From: Actinokineospora xionganensis | GTDB taxonomy: Bacteria; Actinomycetota; Actinomycetes; Mycobacteriales; Pseudonocardiaceae | Assembly: GCF_014323725.1 (NCBI RefSeq) | Contig: NZ_JABVED010000011.1 | Location: 186,001 to 250,000, forward strand | Direction of reading: 5' to 3' | Length of the DNA: 64,000 nucleotides | Part shown: positions 7,976 to 17,769 of the stretch, one piece after another | How the letters are laid out: each line of letters starts with the position of its first letter | Numbering within the stretch: the first letter of the stretch is position 1 | Notes under the pieces: generated by a model | Told to the model about the DNA's origin: nothing | The model's database searches: none | What the model saw: only the letters and a program-made list of their open reading frames with translations | Program-made: the position numbers and the translations under genes

Positions 7976-8002
7976 TAACCCAAAAGGACACCATCAGATG
8001 AC
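7976..8002 (-). promoter_or_regulatory. Possible stress-sigma promoter for the Asp23 operon
   Basis: On the minus strand, GTCATC (8002-7997) is followed after 15 bases by GGGTTA (7981-7976), about 107 bases before the first Asp23 start codon. The -10 resembles the GGGTAT-type element used by SigB/SigF-like factors in actinomycetes, while the -35 (GTCA rather than GTTT) is a weak match. The call rests on position and this partial similarity only. Confidence 0.2.
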
Positions 8003-8047
8003 ATCCGGCGTCTCATGTGGATAGTTGCCGCCCGCTCGACGAGTGTG

Positions 8048-8812
8048 TCACTCCTCGCGGCGGTAGCGCAGCATCAGGAAGCCGTCCTCGGTCAGCACCG
8101 ACGCCAGCGCGAGCCTGCGCGGCACCTCCGGCGGCGCCCCCATGGCGATCCGCCCCGCGCGCCCGCCCGCGAGCAGCGGCGAGACCGTCAGGCACAGCTG
8201 GTCCACCAGGTCCGCCTCGATCAGCGAGCCGAACAGCTGCGGGCCGCCCTCACAGCACACCCGCCGCAACCCGCGCGCGGCCAGTTCGACCAGCGCGGCC
8301 CGCGGATCGACCCGCTCGTCCCCGGCCACGACCACCTCCGCGCCCGCCGCCGTCAGCGCCGCGCGCCGGGCCGCCGGGGCGGACTCGGCGGTCACGACGA
8401 TGGTCGGCACCCGGGTGTCGGTCACCAGCGGTGAGTCCGGTTCCACCGAGCACCGCCCGGTGACCACGGCGATTGGCGGCACCGGCGCCAGACCGAGCCG
8501 GGAACGCCGCTCACGTCGCAGCTCCGTGCTCTTGATCCCGCGGTAGCGCTCGTCGCGCGCGGTGCCCCAACCCACGAGCACCACGTCGGCGAGGTCGCGG
8601 CCCAGGGCGAAGATCCGCTTGTCGCCGGGGCTGGACAGGCCCGCCGACTGCCCCGCCACGGCGACCGCGCCGTCGGTGCTGCTGACGAAGTTGACCTGTA
8701 CCCAAGCCCGGTCAAGGTCGGCCGGATAGGCGTAGAGCACTTCGAGTGCGGTGTCGTCCACCACAGCCGGTGAAGCCTGACCTGGGGAAACCCGGTTCTC
8801 GGGCCACAACAT
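8048..8812 (-). CDS. RibD C-terminal-domain reductase (pyrimidine reductase family)
   Basis: The 254-residue protein belongs to the dihydrofolate-reductase-like RibD_C family: VQVNFVSSTDGAVAVAGQSAGLS near the N-terminus, RDLADVVLVGWGTARDERYRG, then a nucleotide-binding CCEGGPQLFGSLIEADLVDQLCLTVSPLLAGG segment. The deaminase domain of bifunctional RibD is absent, so it is a stand-alone reductase using NAD(P)H. Actinomycetes carry several such paralogues whose substrates include riboflavin intermediates, but no riboflavin gene is nearby. An in-frame GTG lies two codons before the chosen ATG. The gene is divergent from zapE. Confidence 0.8.
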   Translation of the reverse strand: MLWPENRVSPGQASPAVVDDTALEVLYAYPADLDRAWVQVNFVSSTDGAVAVAGQSAGLSSPGDKRIFALGRDLADVVLVGWGTARDERYRGIKSTELRRERRSRLGLAPVPPIAVVTGRCSVEPDSPLVTDTRVPTIVVTAESAPAARRAALTAAGAEVVVAGDERVDPRAALVELAARGLRRVCCEGGPQLFGSLIEADLVDQLCLTVSPLLAGGRAGRIAMGAPPEVPRRLALASVLTEDGFLMLRYRREE

Positions 8813-8852
8813 GTGCACCAGGACATCCCATCACGCCGCTACGCTCCCGTGC

Positions 8853-9872
8853 ATGCCCGCCAGCCTGCTCGCCCGCGCGCCCGAGATCGGCGCGGAGGAG
8901 CTGATCGCCACGATGGCCCCGCCGCCCCGGTTCGGCGCGGTCCGGTTCGACACCTACGTCCCGAACCCGGACGAGCCGAGCCAGGCCGCCGCGGTGCGCG
9001 ACTGCGCCGCGTTCGCCGCGAAGGTGGACGCGCGGCCGGACAAGTCGCTGTTCTCCCGCATGTTCGGCGGCAAGGCGCAGACGGGTCGGCCCGGGCTCTA
9101 CCTCGATGGCGGCTTCGGCGTCGGCAAGACCCACCTGCTCGCCTCGATCTGGCACGCCGTGCCCGGGCCGAAGGCCTACGGGACGTTCGTCGAGCTGACC
9201 CACCTCGTCGGCGCGCTCGGCTTCACCCAGGCCGTGGAGCGGCTCAAGCAGCATCGGCTGCTCGCGATCGACGAGTTCGAACTCGACGACCCCGGCGACA
9301 CCATGCTCGTCACCCGGCTGTTGTCCCAGCTCACCGACGCGGGCGTGCACGTCGCGGCCACGTCGAACACGTTGCCGGACAAGCTCGGCGAGGGCCGCTT
9401 CGCCGCGGACGACTTCCTGCGCGAGATCCAGGCCCTGTCGTCGCGGTTCTCCGTGGTGCGGGTCGACGGGCCGGACTACCGCCACCGCGGCCTGCCCGAC
9501 GCGCCAGCCCCGCTGTCGGAGCTGGACCTGGCGGCCAGCGCGGAGGCGGTCGAAGGGTCCACTGTGGACGATTTCGACGCGCTCTGCGGGCACCTCGCCT
9601 CGCTGCACCCCTCGCGCTACGGCAAGCTCGTCGACGGCGTGACGGCGGTGCACCTGCGCGGCGTGCACGCGCTGAAGTACCAGGACGTCGCACTGCGCGT
9701 GGTGTCGTTCGCCGACCGGCTCTATGACCGCGCCATCCCGGTTGTCGTGTCGGGGGAGCCGGTGTCGGCCCTGTTCACCGAGGACATGCTGCGCGGCGGC
9801 TACCGCAAGAAGTACCTGCGCGCGGTCAGCAGGCTGGTCGCGCTGTCCCGGGACGCGGCGGCCGCTCGCTGA
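8853..9872 (+). CDS. zapE: Cell division protein ZapE (AFG1-like ATPase)
   Basis: The 339-residue protein is a P-loop ATPase of the AFG1/ZapE family. The Walker A is GGFGVGKT (86-93), Walker B is LLAIDEFEL, and the sensor region reads VHVAATSNTLPDKLGEGRF, the usual family spelling. ZapE contacts the division ring in proteobacteria; in actinobacteria the role is inferred. The ATG at 8853 is preferred because upstream residues are not conserved in character and would run into the divergent RibD-like start. It converges on a 52-codon gene two bases away. Confidence 0.85.
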   Translation: MPASLLARAPEIGAEELIATMAPPPRFGAVRFDTYVPNPDEPSQAAAVRDCAAFAAKVDARPDKSLFSRMFGGKAQTGRPGLYLDGGFGVGKTHLLASIWHAVPGPKAYGTFVELTHLVGALGFTQAVERLKQHRLLAIDEFELDDPGDTMLVTRLLSQLTDAGVHVAATSNTLPDKLGEGRFAADDFLREIQALSSRFSVVRVDGPDYRHRGLPDAPAPLSELDLAASAEAVEGSTVDDFDALCGHLASLHPSRYGKLVDGVTAVHLRGVHALKYQDVALRVVSFADRLYDRAIPVVVSGEPVSALFTEDMLRGGYRKKYLRAVSRLVALSRDAAAAR

Positions 9873-9873
9873 G

Positions 9874-10032
9874 TCAGCGCCGCGGGGAGTCGGCGGCGCG
9901 CTGCGAGCGGTCGATCAAGGCCCACACGGACACACCGGCGTCCGAGTCGGCGGCCCGTGATCGGGCCTTGGCGGGTCGCGGATGATCCCGCAACTCCTGG
10001 CGCACCTGGTCGTAGATGGGCGTGTCAGTCAC
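9874..10032 (-). CDS. Small hydrophilic protein convergent with zapE
   Basis: This short frame encodes 52 residues, beginning MTDTPIYDQVRQELRDHP and ending QRAADSPRR. It starts at a GTG preceded by GAGAGG with six bases of spacing. It has strong G/C preference at third codon positions and fits neatly between zapE (stop two bases away) and the upstream gap. An alternative ATG lies two codons upstream (adding MY). The protein has no membrane segment or cysteine; composition suggests a soluble, partly disordered helix. I do not recognise a named family. Confidence 0.6.
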   Translation of the reverse strand: MTDTPIYDQVRQELRDHPRPAKARSRAADSDAGVSVWALIDRSQRAADSPRR

Positions 10033-10164
10033 GTACATCCTCTCGTCCGGCTTCCCCGTACACGCACAGTACGCCCGCGACGCTCTGACGCCACAGGGTG
10101 GTCTGTTCGCTACTTCGGGTGATCCGACCGGGTGAACTCGTTACGGTGAGGTGCTTTCAGCGAG

Positions 10165-10788
10165 TCATCTGACGGAAGGTGTATCGCCCACACGCTTGGC
10201 CGCCAAGTCGATCAAAGCGGCCAAGACGATCACCGCGGCGACGCCCCAGAACAGCGCGCCGATCGTGTCGGTGAGGTAGTGGAACTCGCGGCCGACGATG
10301 GCTCCCGCGCCTACGACGTACAACCCGAAGGCGATCACCGCGGTGCGGACCGTCTGGGCGCGGGTCGAGTTCGCCGCGGCGACGAGGACGATCACCGTGA
10401 GGATCGCCACCAGGGTCGTCGTGTGGCCGCTCGGGTAGGCGAGGGTGTCCTGGTGCGTGCGGTTGAAGAGCGGCTTGAGCGCGACGGTGTTGATCCCGGC
10501 CGCGAGCACCGGCCCGAGGACAGCCAACACGGCCACCTTGGGCCTGCCCGCCCGCACGGCGATGGCCGCCATGATCGCGATGACGGCGACCATCGCGGCG
10601 GGGTGCGTGCACAGGGTCAGCGGGATCGCCAGGTCGGGCCTGCGGGTCATCACGTCGAACACGGCCTTGTCGAACGGGCCCTCCGCGGTGTTGCCCGCGA
10701 CGTCCACCCCGATCACGGCCATGGCGAGCACGAAGAGGACCGCCAGGGTCAAGGCGAATCGGGGCGCGGTGAGCAGCGGACGTTCCAC
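10165..10788 (-). CDS. PAP2-family membrane phosphatase
   Basis: The product has about 207 residues and five to six membrane helices. The phosphatidic acid phosphatase signature is present as KPLFNRTHQD, then YPSGHTTT, then GREFHYLTDTIGA, supplying the lysine/arginine, the PSGH histidine and the final arginine-histidine-aspartate. The last motif is compact: R and H are two residues apart instead of the usual five. Likely substrates are lipid phosphates such as undecaprenyl pyrophosphate or phosphatidylglycerol phosphate. The GTG at 10788 gives the natural N-terminus VERPLLTAP; a longer reading reaches 10833 and comes within 18 bases of the divergent ABC-F start. Confidence 0.8.
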   Translation of the reverse strand: MERPLLTAPRFALTLAVLFVLAMAVIGVDVAGNTAEGPFDKAVFDVMTRRPDLAIPLTLCTHPAAMVAVIAIMAAIAVRAGRPKVAVLAVLGPVLAAGINTVALKPLFNRTHQDTLAYPSGHTTTLVAILTVIVLVAAANSTRAQTVRTAVIAFGLYVVGAGAIVGREFHYLTDTIGALFWGVAAVIVLAALIDLAAKRVGDTPSVR

Positions 10789-10850
10789 GCCGCCACTATG
10801 CCCGACAACTGGTTCGCCTCCGGCGGCCCTCATAAGACACCATCTCGGGC

Positions 10851-12473
10851 ATGGGACACCTCGACGCCTCCGGGCTTTCTTACACGCTGCCCGACGGCCG
10901 GACGCTGTTCCGCGACGCCGGACTGCGCATCGGCGCGGGCCAGGTCGTCGCGGTGGTCGGGGAGAACGGGGCGGGCAAGAGCACGCTGCTGCGGATCATC
11001 AGCGGGGAGCTGACCTCGCCGGACGGCGGTGTCTCGGTGCAGGGTGGGTTGGCGGTGATGCCGCAGTTCGTCGGCTCGGTCCGCGACGACCGCACGGTGC
11101 ACGACTTGCTTCTTGCCGTGGCCCCGGCCTCGCTGCGGGCGGCGTCGGCGGAGCTGGACCGGGTCGAGTTGGCCCTGATGGAGACCGACGACGAGCCGAC
11201 GCAGATGCGCTACGCCCAGGCGATCGCCGATTACGACGAGGCTGGTGGGTACATCGCGGAAGTCCTGTGGGACACCGTGACCGTCGCCGCGCTCGGCGTC
11301 GGCTACGACAAGGCGCGCTATCGCGAGGTCCGGACCTTGTCCGGTGGCGAGCAGAAGCGGTTGGTGTTGGAGGCGCTCCTGCGCGGGCGCGAGCAAGTCC
11401 TGCTGCTCGACGAGCCGGACAACTACCTCGACGTGCCGGGCAAGCGCTGGCTGGAGCGGCAGCTGGCGGAGAGCGCGAAGGCGATCCTGCTGATCAGCCA
11501 CGACCGTGAGCTGCTCGCCGGGGTGGCTACCCAGGTCGTCACGGTCGAGGCGGGCACGGCGTGGACGCACTCCGGCGGATTCGTCAGCTGGCACGACGCC
11601 CGCGAGGCGCGCTGGGAGCGCATCGCCGAGCAGCAGCGGCGCTGGGACGAGGAGCACGCCAAGCTGCAGGACCTGGTCAAGCTGATGCAGCGCGCGGCGG
11701 CGTCGTCGCACGAGATGGCCAGCCGGTACAAGGCCGCGCAGACGCGGCTGCGCAAGTTCGAGGAGATCGGCCCGCCGCCGGTCCCGCCGCGGCCGCAGAA
11801 GGTCAAGCCGCGGCTGCTCGGCGGTCGCACGGGAATCCGGGCGATCACGTGCGAGAACCTGGAACTCACGGGTCTGATGAAGCCGTTCGACGTCGAGGTC
11901 TTCTTCGGCGACCGGGTCGCGGTGCTCGGCTCCAACGGTTCGGGCAAAAGCCACTTCCTGCGCCTGCTGGCCGACGGCGACAGCGTCGCGCACACCGGCG
12001 TCCGCAAGCTCGGCGCGCGCGTGGTGCCGGGTCTGTTCGCCCAGACCCACCACCACCCGGAGTGGGTCGGCCGCACGCTGGTCGACATCCTCTGGCACGG
12101 CGAAGGCGCGCGCACCGGTCTCGACCGCGGCGCGGCGGCCTCGGTGCTGAGCCGCTACGGCCTCGGCGGGTCGGCCGAGCAGCGGTTCGAGACCCTCTCG
12201 GGCGGACAGCAGGCCCGGTTCCAGATCCTGCTGCTCGAACTGGGCGGCTCGACCCTGCTGCTGCTCGACGAGCCCACCGACAACCTCGACCTGCATTCGG
12301 CCGAGGCGCTGCAGGACGCGTTGGAGGCCTACGAGGGCACGGTGGTCGCGGTGACCCACGATCGCTGGTTCGCCCGGTCGTTCAACCGGTTCCTGGTTTT
12401 CCAATCGGACGGCGTGGTGTCCGAATCGGACGAGCCGGTGTGGGACGAGACCCGCGTGCGCAGGGCGCGATAA
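10851..12473 (+). CDS. ABC-F family ATPase
   Basis: The 540-residue protein has two ABC nucleotide-binding domains and no membrane segment. The first carries GENGAGKST and LSGGEQKRL with LLLDEPDNYLD; the second carries GSNGSGKSH and LSGGQQARF with LLLDEPTDNLD. A basic, coiled interdomain linker (about 255-310, EEHAKLQDLVKLMQRAAASS onwards) is the P-site tRNA interaction motif of ABC-F proteins. They act on the ribosome, either as translation factors or by protecting against antibiotics. Sequence alone does not separate these roles here. A PAP2 gene is divergent and no biosynthetic genes are adjacent. Confidence 0.88.
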   Translation: MGHLDASGLSYTLPDGRTLFRDAGLRIGAGQVVAVVGENGAGKSTLLRIISGELTSPDGGVSVQGGLAVMPQFVGSVRDDRTVHDLLLAVAPASLRAASAELDRVELALMETDDEPTQMRYAQAIADYDEAGGYIAEVLWDTVTVAALGVGYDKARYREVRTLSGGEQKRLVLEALLRGREQVLLLDEPDNYLDVPGKRWLERQLAESAKAILLISHDRELLAGVATQVVTVEAGTAWTHSGGFVSWHDAREARWERIAEQQRRWDEEHAKLQDLVKLMQRAAASSHEMASRYKAAQTRLRKFEEIGPPPVPPRPQKVKPRLLGGRTGIRAITCENLELTGLMKPFDVEVFFGDRVAVLGSNGSGKSHFLRLLADGDSVAHTGVRKLGARVVPGLFAQTHHHPEWVGRTLVDILWHGEGARTGLDRGAAASVLSRYGLGGSAEQRFETLSGGQQARFQILLLELGGSTLLLLDEPTDNLDLHSAEALQDALEAYEGTVVAVTHDRWFARSFNRFLVFQSDGVVSESDEPVWDETRVRRAR

Positions 12474-12584
12474 CGCGTTCCCCCGAAAGGCCGGGCTTCC
12501 ACCCGGTCGGTTCGGCGCGTGGCTTTCCGCACGCGGAGCGGCTGGGTGAGTCTGGAGGCCCATCCGACTACTCGGGACGGTCAT

Positions 12585-13718
12585 ATGAGGACTCGCCTCG
12601 GCGCCTGCGCCCTTGCCGCCGCCGCTCTGCTCGCGTCACCGACGATGGCGGGCGCCGCGCGGCCCGCCGCCCTCTTCCTGGTCGAGTCACGGTCCGACGT
12701 GGTGGCCGCCGGCGTGGCGAACAGCGCGCTGGTGCGGGTCGACGCGGCGGTGGTGTCGCCGGACACGGAGGCGATCGAGATTCCGCTCGGCGACCAGGTG
12801 GTGCGGGCGGTGCGCGACCACACGGAGGTCACCGGGTCCGGTGGGATCGCCTGGTTCGGCGGTGTCGACGGCGCGCCGCTGAGCGACTCGCTCGAAGCGG
12901 TCACCCTGATCCGCCACGGCGACCAGGTGACCGGCACGGTCGCCCACGGCGGCACGGCGTACACGCTGCGGCCCGCCGCGGGCGGCGGGCACCTCTTCGA
13001 CGAGGTCGACTACGCCACCATGCCGCCATCGCGACACGCCACACCGACGGGTGAGCCGGATACCCTCGGAGTGAGCGTCTCGGTGGGAGTGACCGTCGTG
13101 CGGGTGCTGGTCGCGGCGAGCGAGCAGGCCTCGACGGTGCCGGATCTGCGGGGCCTCGCCGAACTGGCCATCGCCACGGCCAACCGGGGTTTCGCCAACA
13201 ACCGCCTGCCGATCAGGTTCGAACTCGCGGGCGTCCTGCCGACCGACTACGCCGAGCGGGGTTTCGACAAGGACCTCAGCGCGCTCAGGACCGGCCGGGT
13301 CGGCGGGGTGGCCGCCAAGCGGGACGAGGTCAAGGCCGATGTGGTGAGCATGCTGGTGCGGCACAACGGGAACTGCGGCGTCGGCTTCATCAAGGCGACG
13401 GCCAACACGGCGTTCTCGGTGGTCAACACCGACTGCGCGCGGGCGAACTTCAGCCTGGCGCACGAGATCGGGCACAACTTCGGGGCGGACCACGACGCGG
13501 CCAACGAGGTGGGTGGCTTCCGCCATGGACACGGGCATGTGGTGCCGGGGCGATTCCGGACGATCATGTCGTACGCCTGCCCGGCTCCGTGCCCGCGGAT
13601 CAACTACTGGTCGAGCCCGCTGGTGAAGTACAAGGGCCAGGTCTTGGGCAACGCCGAGACGAGCGACAACGCCCGCGTCCTGCGGGAACGGGCTGCCGTG
13701 GTGGCGGCGTTTCGGTGA
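12585..13718 (+). CDS. Secreted zinc metalloprotease (reprolysin-like)
   Basis: The 377-residue protein has an N-terminal signal peptide (LGACALAAAALLASPTMAGA) and a propeptide-like region to about residue 160. The zinc site is HEIGHNFGADHD, the HExxHxxGxxHD metzincin pattern, followed by a Met-turn (IMSYACPAPC). Cysteines around the active site (NGNCGVG, NTDCARA, CPAPCPR) suggest disulfides. It should be exported and activated outside the cell. The ATG at 12585 is selected because the signal peptide starts there. The gene converges on rocD with a strong shared hairpin between them. Confidence 0.85.
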   Translation: MRTRLGACALAAAALLASPTMAGAARPAALFLVESRSDVVAAGVANSALVRVDAAVVSPDTEAIEIPLGDQVVRAVRDHTEVTGSGGIAWFGGVDGAPLSDSLEAVTLIRHGDQVTGTVAHGGTAYTLRPAAGGGHLFDEVDYATMPPSRHATPTGEPDTLGVSVSVGVTVVRVLVAASEQASTVPDLRGLAELAIATANRGFANNRLPIRFELAGVLPTDYAERGFDKDLSALRTGRVGGVAAKRDEVKADVVSMLVRHNGNCGVGFIKATANTAFSVVNTDCARANFSLAHEIGHNFGADHDAANEVGGFRHGHGHVVPGRFRTIMSYACPAPCPRINYWSSPLVKYKGQVLGNAETSDNARVLRERAAVVAAFR

Positions 13719-13725
13719 GTGGAGG

Positions 13726-13761
13726 CCGGGCGGCCGGGGCTCACAGCTCCCGGCCGCCCGG
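13726..13761. terminator. Bidirectional terminator hairpin between the metalloprotease and rocD
   Basis: Perfect 13-bp arms CCGGGCGGCCGGG (13726-13738) and CCCGGCCGCCCGG (13749-13761) flank a 10-base loop. The hairpin lies 8 bases after the protease stop and 3 bases before the rocD stop, so it can serve both convergent genes. There is no T-run, as is common for actinomycete terminators. Confidence 0.7.
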
Positions 13762-13764
13762 AGT

Positions 13765-15003
<1,239 letters not shown>

Positions 15004-15140
15004 GTCCCCAGGCTAAGGGGGCGGCATGATGGTTTCATCCGGCGAGTGTTGCTTATTACGCTGATTCGTTGCGCCATTCCCGGGTTGAGCAGTCGTTTGT
15101 TGCACGAGCGGAAGTCGGCTCGGCGGTTTAGTCTTCCTGG

Positions 15141-16022
15141 ATGGGTAAGAAACAGGGCACGTCCACGTCCGTCCGCGACGCGCTGAGGGTACGCCCGGGC
15201 GGCGGGATCCCGCACGAGCCACGCGACACCCCGGTCGGCCCGAAGTCCAAGGCGCAGGCCGCGGAAGGCCTGGCCGAGACCGGTGCGGAGCTGGGCAGGC
15301 TGCAGGAGGCGCTGTGGGTGGAGGGCACCTTCGGCGGCGGCGACCGCAGTGTCCTGTTGGTCCTGCAGGGCATGGACACCTCGGGCAAGGGCGGCACGAT
15401 CGAGCACGTCTTCGGCCTGTTGAACCCGCAGGGCGTCCGGATCGCGTCCTTCAAGAAGCCCACGCCCGCGGAGAAGCGCCACGACTTCCTCTGGCGTATC
15501 CGCAAGCAGGTCCCGACGGCGGGCCTGATCGGCGTGTTCGACCGGTCGCACTACGAGGACGTCCTGGTCGTGCGGGTCGACGAGTTGGTCCCGCCCGCGC
15601 AGTGGGAACCGCGCTTCGACCAGATCAACGAGTTCGAGGCCGAACTCGCCGAGGCGGGCACCACGGTGGTGAAGTGCTTCCTGAACATCTCCGCAGACGA
15701 GCAGCGCGAACGTTTGCTTGCCCGGCTGGAGACCCCGGAGAAGCAGTGGAAGCACAACCCGGGCGATCTCGACGTCCGGGCCAAGTGGACCGACTACGAG
15801 CAGGCCTACGCCGACGTCCTCGACCGCTGCTCCACCGAGGACGCCCCCTGGTACGCCATTCCGGCCGACCGCAAGTGGTACCGCAACTGGTCGATCGCGC
15901 GGATTCTCCTGGAGACCCTGCGCGATCTCGACCCCCAGCTGCCGGCACCGGACTACGACGTCGCCGCGGAACTCAAGCGGCTCAAGGAGAACGACCCCCT
16001 ACTGGCCGGCGAGGCGGGCTGA
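15141..16022 (+). CDS. ppk2: Polyphosphate kinase 2 family protein
   Basis: The 293-residue single-domain enzyme has the PPK2 P-loop QGMDTSGKGGT, the downstream VFDRSHYEDVLVVRV segment (Walker B and lid start) and the C-terminal DRKWYRNWSIARILLETL block. PPK2 enzymes transfer phosphate between inorganic polyphosphate and nucleotides; one-domain members usually phosphorylate mono- or diphosphates. It is cytoplasmic. The start ATG follows a short leader (cttcctgg) without a strong ribosome-binding site. Class within PPK2 cannot be set without alignment. Confidence 0.88.
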   Translation: MGKKQGTSTSVRDALRVRPGGGIPHEPRDTPVGPKSKAQAAEGLAETGAELGRLQEALWVEGTFGGGDRSVLLVLQGMDTSGKGGTIEHVFGLLNPQGVRIASFKKPTPAEKRHDFLWRIRKQVPTAGLIGVFDRSHYEDVLVVRVDELVPPAQWEPRFDQINEFEAELAEAGTTVVKCFLNISADEQRERLLARLETPEKQWKHNPGDLDVRAKWTDYEQAYADVLDRCSTEDAPWYAIPADRKWYRNWSIARILLETLRDLDPQLPAPDYDVAAELKRLKENDPLLAGEAG

Positions 16023-16037
16023 GCCGTCGCAGCGCGC

Positions 16038-16320
16038 TCAGCCGCGGAAGACCTGCTTGTACCAGTGCTTGTCGTAGATCATCGAGTGCGTGCGGATGAT
16101 GTCGACCGTGCACGGCAGCTCGACGATGCCCTCGCTCCGGTCGACTCAGCGACCCTCGCCAGGGAAGCCGACTTCCACTCCCATGCGGTCTGGTCGGAGA
16201 CCAGGCTGGTGCGCGCGTCGGCCGACGCGTCGAGGATGTAGGCGCACACGGTGTCGAGGAACTCCGGGTTGGGGGCCGCCCCAGTCGCAGTTCGACTCGT
16301 GCGGGTCGTCGGGACCCTTC
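16038..16320 (-). pseudogene. Frameshifted relic of an unrecognised gene
   Basis: On the minus strand one frame gives PNPEFLDTVCAYILDAS and SDQTAWEWKSASLARVAES. It is broken upstream near 16280 and downstream near 16145, after which a second frame gives GIVELPCTVDIIRTH and MIYDKHWYKQVFRG before a stop at 16038. Each piece has protein-like composition and strong G/C third positions in its own frame, so at least two frameshifts are needed to rebuild a single protein. The N-terminus is missing. I do not recognise the family. It lies directly upstream of a truncated acetyltransferase, so this segment looks like decaying DNA. Confidence 0.45.
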
Positions 16321-16326
16321 CACTAA

Positions 16327-16617
16327 TTACTGTCGTTGGTCCGATTGATATCCGCTATCTGGTCGACCCTCAGCGCCGGGTGGAGTTCTGGTTCGCGTCA
16401 CGCCGGTAGGTGTAGGGGATAAGATCCCGACCATCCTGCCGTCCAGCCGAGCGGCGATCCCGCGCGTCTGCTCCCCTTCGAGCAGACGACTCCAACACTG
16501 TTCGTAGGCGTCGTCGCCGCGTTCGACCTCGAAGTGTGCGTCTTTACCGCGGGTCAACACTTCCCAGCAGGCGCGATCGGGTTCGGCAAGGAAGCTGATC
16601 TCCACCATGGTTCCCAT
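16327..16617 (-). pseudogene. Truncated GNAT acetyltransferase
   Basis: The frame starts MVEISFLAEPDRACWEVLTRGK and continues through EQCWSRLLEGEQTRGIAARLDGRMVGI, which is the N-terminal half of a GNAT acetyltransferase up to the strand before the acetyl-CoA site. After that the sequence turns into an arginine/proline-rich tail (LSPTPTGVTRTRTPPG) with no GNAT character and stops. The acetyl-CoA P-loop (Q/RxxGxG/A) is absent, so the protein cannot be active. A frameshift or deletion near 16395-16400 is the likely cause. Confidence 0.55.
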
Positions 16618-16763
16618 CCTGTCCTACGACTGGGTCGGTGGTGGGCGCATATCGGGATGCCGTCAGCACCGCGTCGAACGTTGGTGCCGGCGGGCGACAC
16701 CAGACGACGGTCATGGCGGGCGCGTTGGAGGATTTCGGCGCACAGGCGTCCCAGGCACGGGAC

Positions 16764-17759
16764 TCACCGGGCGTGCGGGATCACGTCGTCCCCGTAGGCG
16801 GCCAACGTCTTCTCCCGCTGGTCGTGCATCAAATAGAGTGCGAACTGGTCCACCCCCAGCTCGGTCAGCTCGGCGATGCGGTCCACATGGGCCGACGCCG
16901 GTCCGAGCAGGCAGAAGCGGTCGACGATCTCGTCTGGGACGAAGTCCGTCGACGGGTTTCCCGCCTTGCCGTGGTGGGAGTAGTCGTAGCCCTGCCTGCC
17001 CCGGATGTAGTCGGTCAGCTCGTGCGGCACCGGGCCGGACTCGCCGTAGCGGGCGACCAGGTCGGCGACGTGGTTGCCGACCATGCCGCCGAACCACCGC
17101 AGCTGGTCGCGCTGGTGGGCCAGGTCGTCGCCGACGTAGGCCGGGGCGGCGACGCAGACGGTGATGCCGCCGGGGTCGCGGCCGGCGTTCTTCGCCGCGT
17201 CCCGCACGGCGTCGATGGTCCACTTGGCGATGGCCGGGTCGGCGGTCTGCAGGATGAAGCCGTCGGCGTGCTCGCCGACCATCCTCAGCGCCTTCGGCCC
17301 GTAGGCGGCCATCCACATCTCCAACCTGCCGTCGCGCACCCACGGGATGCGCACGGGCGCGCCGTGGTGCTCGACCTCGCGGCCCTCCGCCAGTTCGCGG
17401 ATCACGTGCATGGCCTCGCGCAGGACGTCGAGTGTCGCGGGCTTCTGGCCGATGACCCGGCGCGCCGAGTCGCCGCGCCCGATGCCGCAGACCGTGCGGT
17501 TGCCGAACATGTCGTTGAGGGTGGCGAACAGCGACGCGGTCACCGACCAGTCACGGGTGCTCGGGTTGGTCACCATCGGGCCGACGACCAGCGAGTTCGT
17601 CGCCGCGAGCACCTGCGAGTAGATGACGAACGGCTCCTGCCAGAGCACGCACGAGTCGAACGTCCAGCCGTGGGTGAACCCCCGCTGCTCGGCCTCGGCC
17701 ATCAGCCGCACGACTTCCCGGGCGGGCGGGTCGGTCTGCAGCACCACTCCGAAATCCAT
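16764..17759 (-). CDS. F420-type luciferase-like oxidoreductase, TIGR03842-like
   Basis: The 331-residue protein has the luciferase-like monooxygenase barrel (MDFGVVLQTDPPAREVVRLM, GPMVTNPSTRDWSVTAS, GIGRGDSARRVIG, WMAAYGPKALRMVGEHADGF). This spelling matches the F420-dependent subfamily TIGR03842, which recurs in dihydropyrimidinase clusters. It is the last gene of a four-gene minus-strand operon after the dihydropyrimidinase. No flavin-type dihydropyrimidine dehydrogenase is in the window, so a redox step on the pyrimidine or hydantoin ring is an attractive but unproven job. Confidence 0.85.
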   Translation of the reverse strand: MDFGVVLQTDPPAREVVRLMAEAEQRGFTHGWTFDSCVLWQEPFVIYSQVLAATNSLVVGPMVTNPSTRDWSVTASLFATLNDMFGNRTVCGIGRGDSARRVIGQKPATLDVLREAMHVIRELAEGREVEHHGAPVRIPWVRDGRLEMWMAAYGPKALRMVGEHADGFILQTADPAIAKWTIDAVRDAAKNAGRDPGGITVCVAAPAYVGDDLAHQRDQLRWFGGMVGNHVADLVARYGESGPVPHELTDYIRGRQGYDYSHHGKAGNPSTDFVPDEIVDRFCLLGPASAHVDRIAELTELGVDQFALYLMHDQREKTLAAYGDDVIPHAR

Positions 17760-17769
17760 GTCCCGCTCC

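Noticed and set aside
10851-12473. Antibiotic self-resistance gene
   Set aside because: ABC-F proteins can protect ribosomes, but no antibiotic cluster is near and housekeeping ABC-F proteins have the same motifs.
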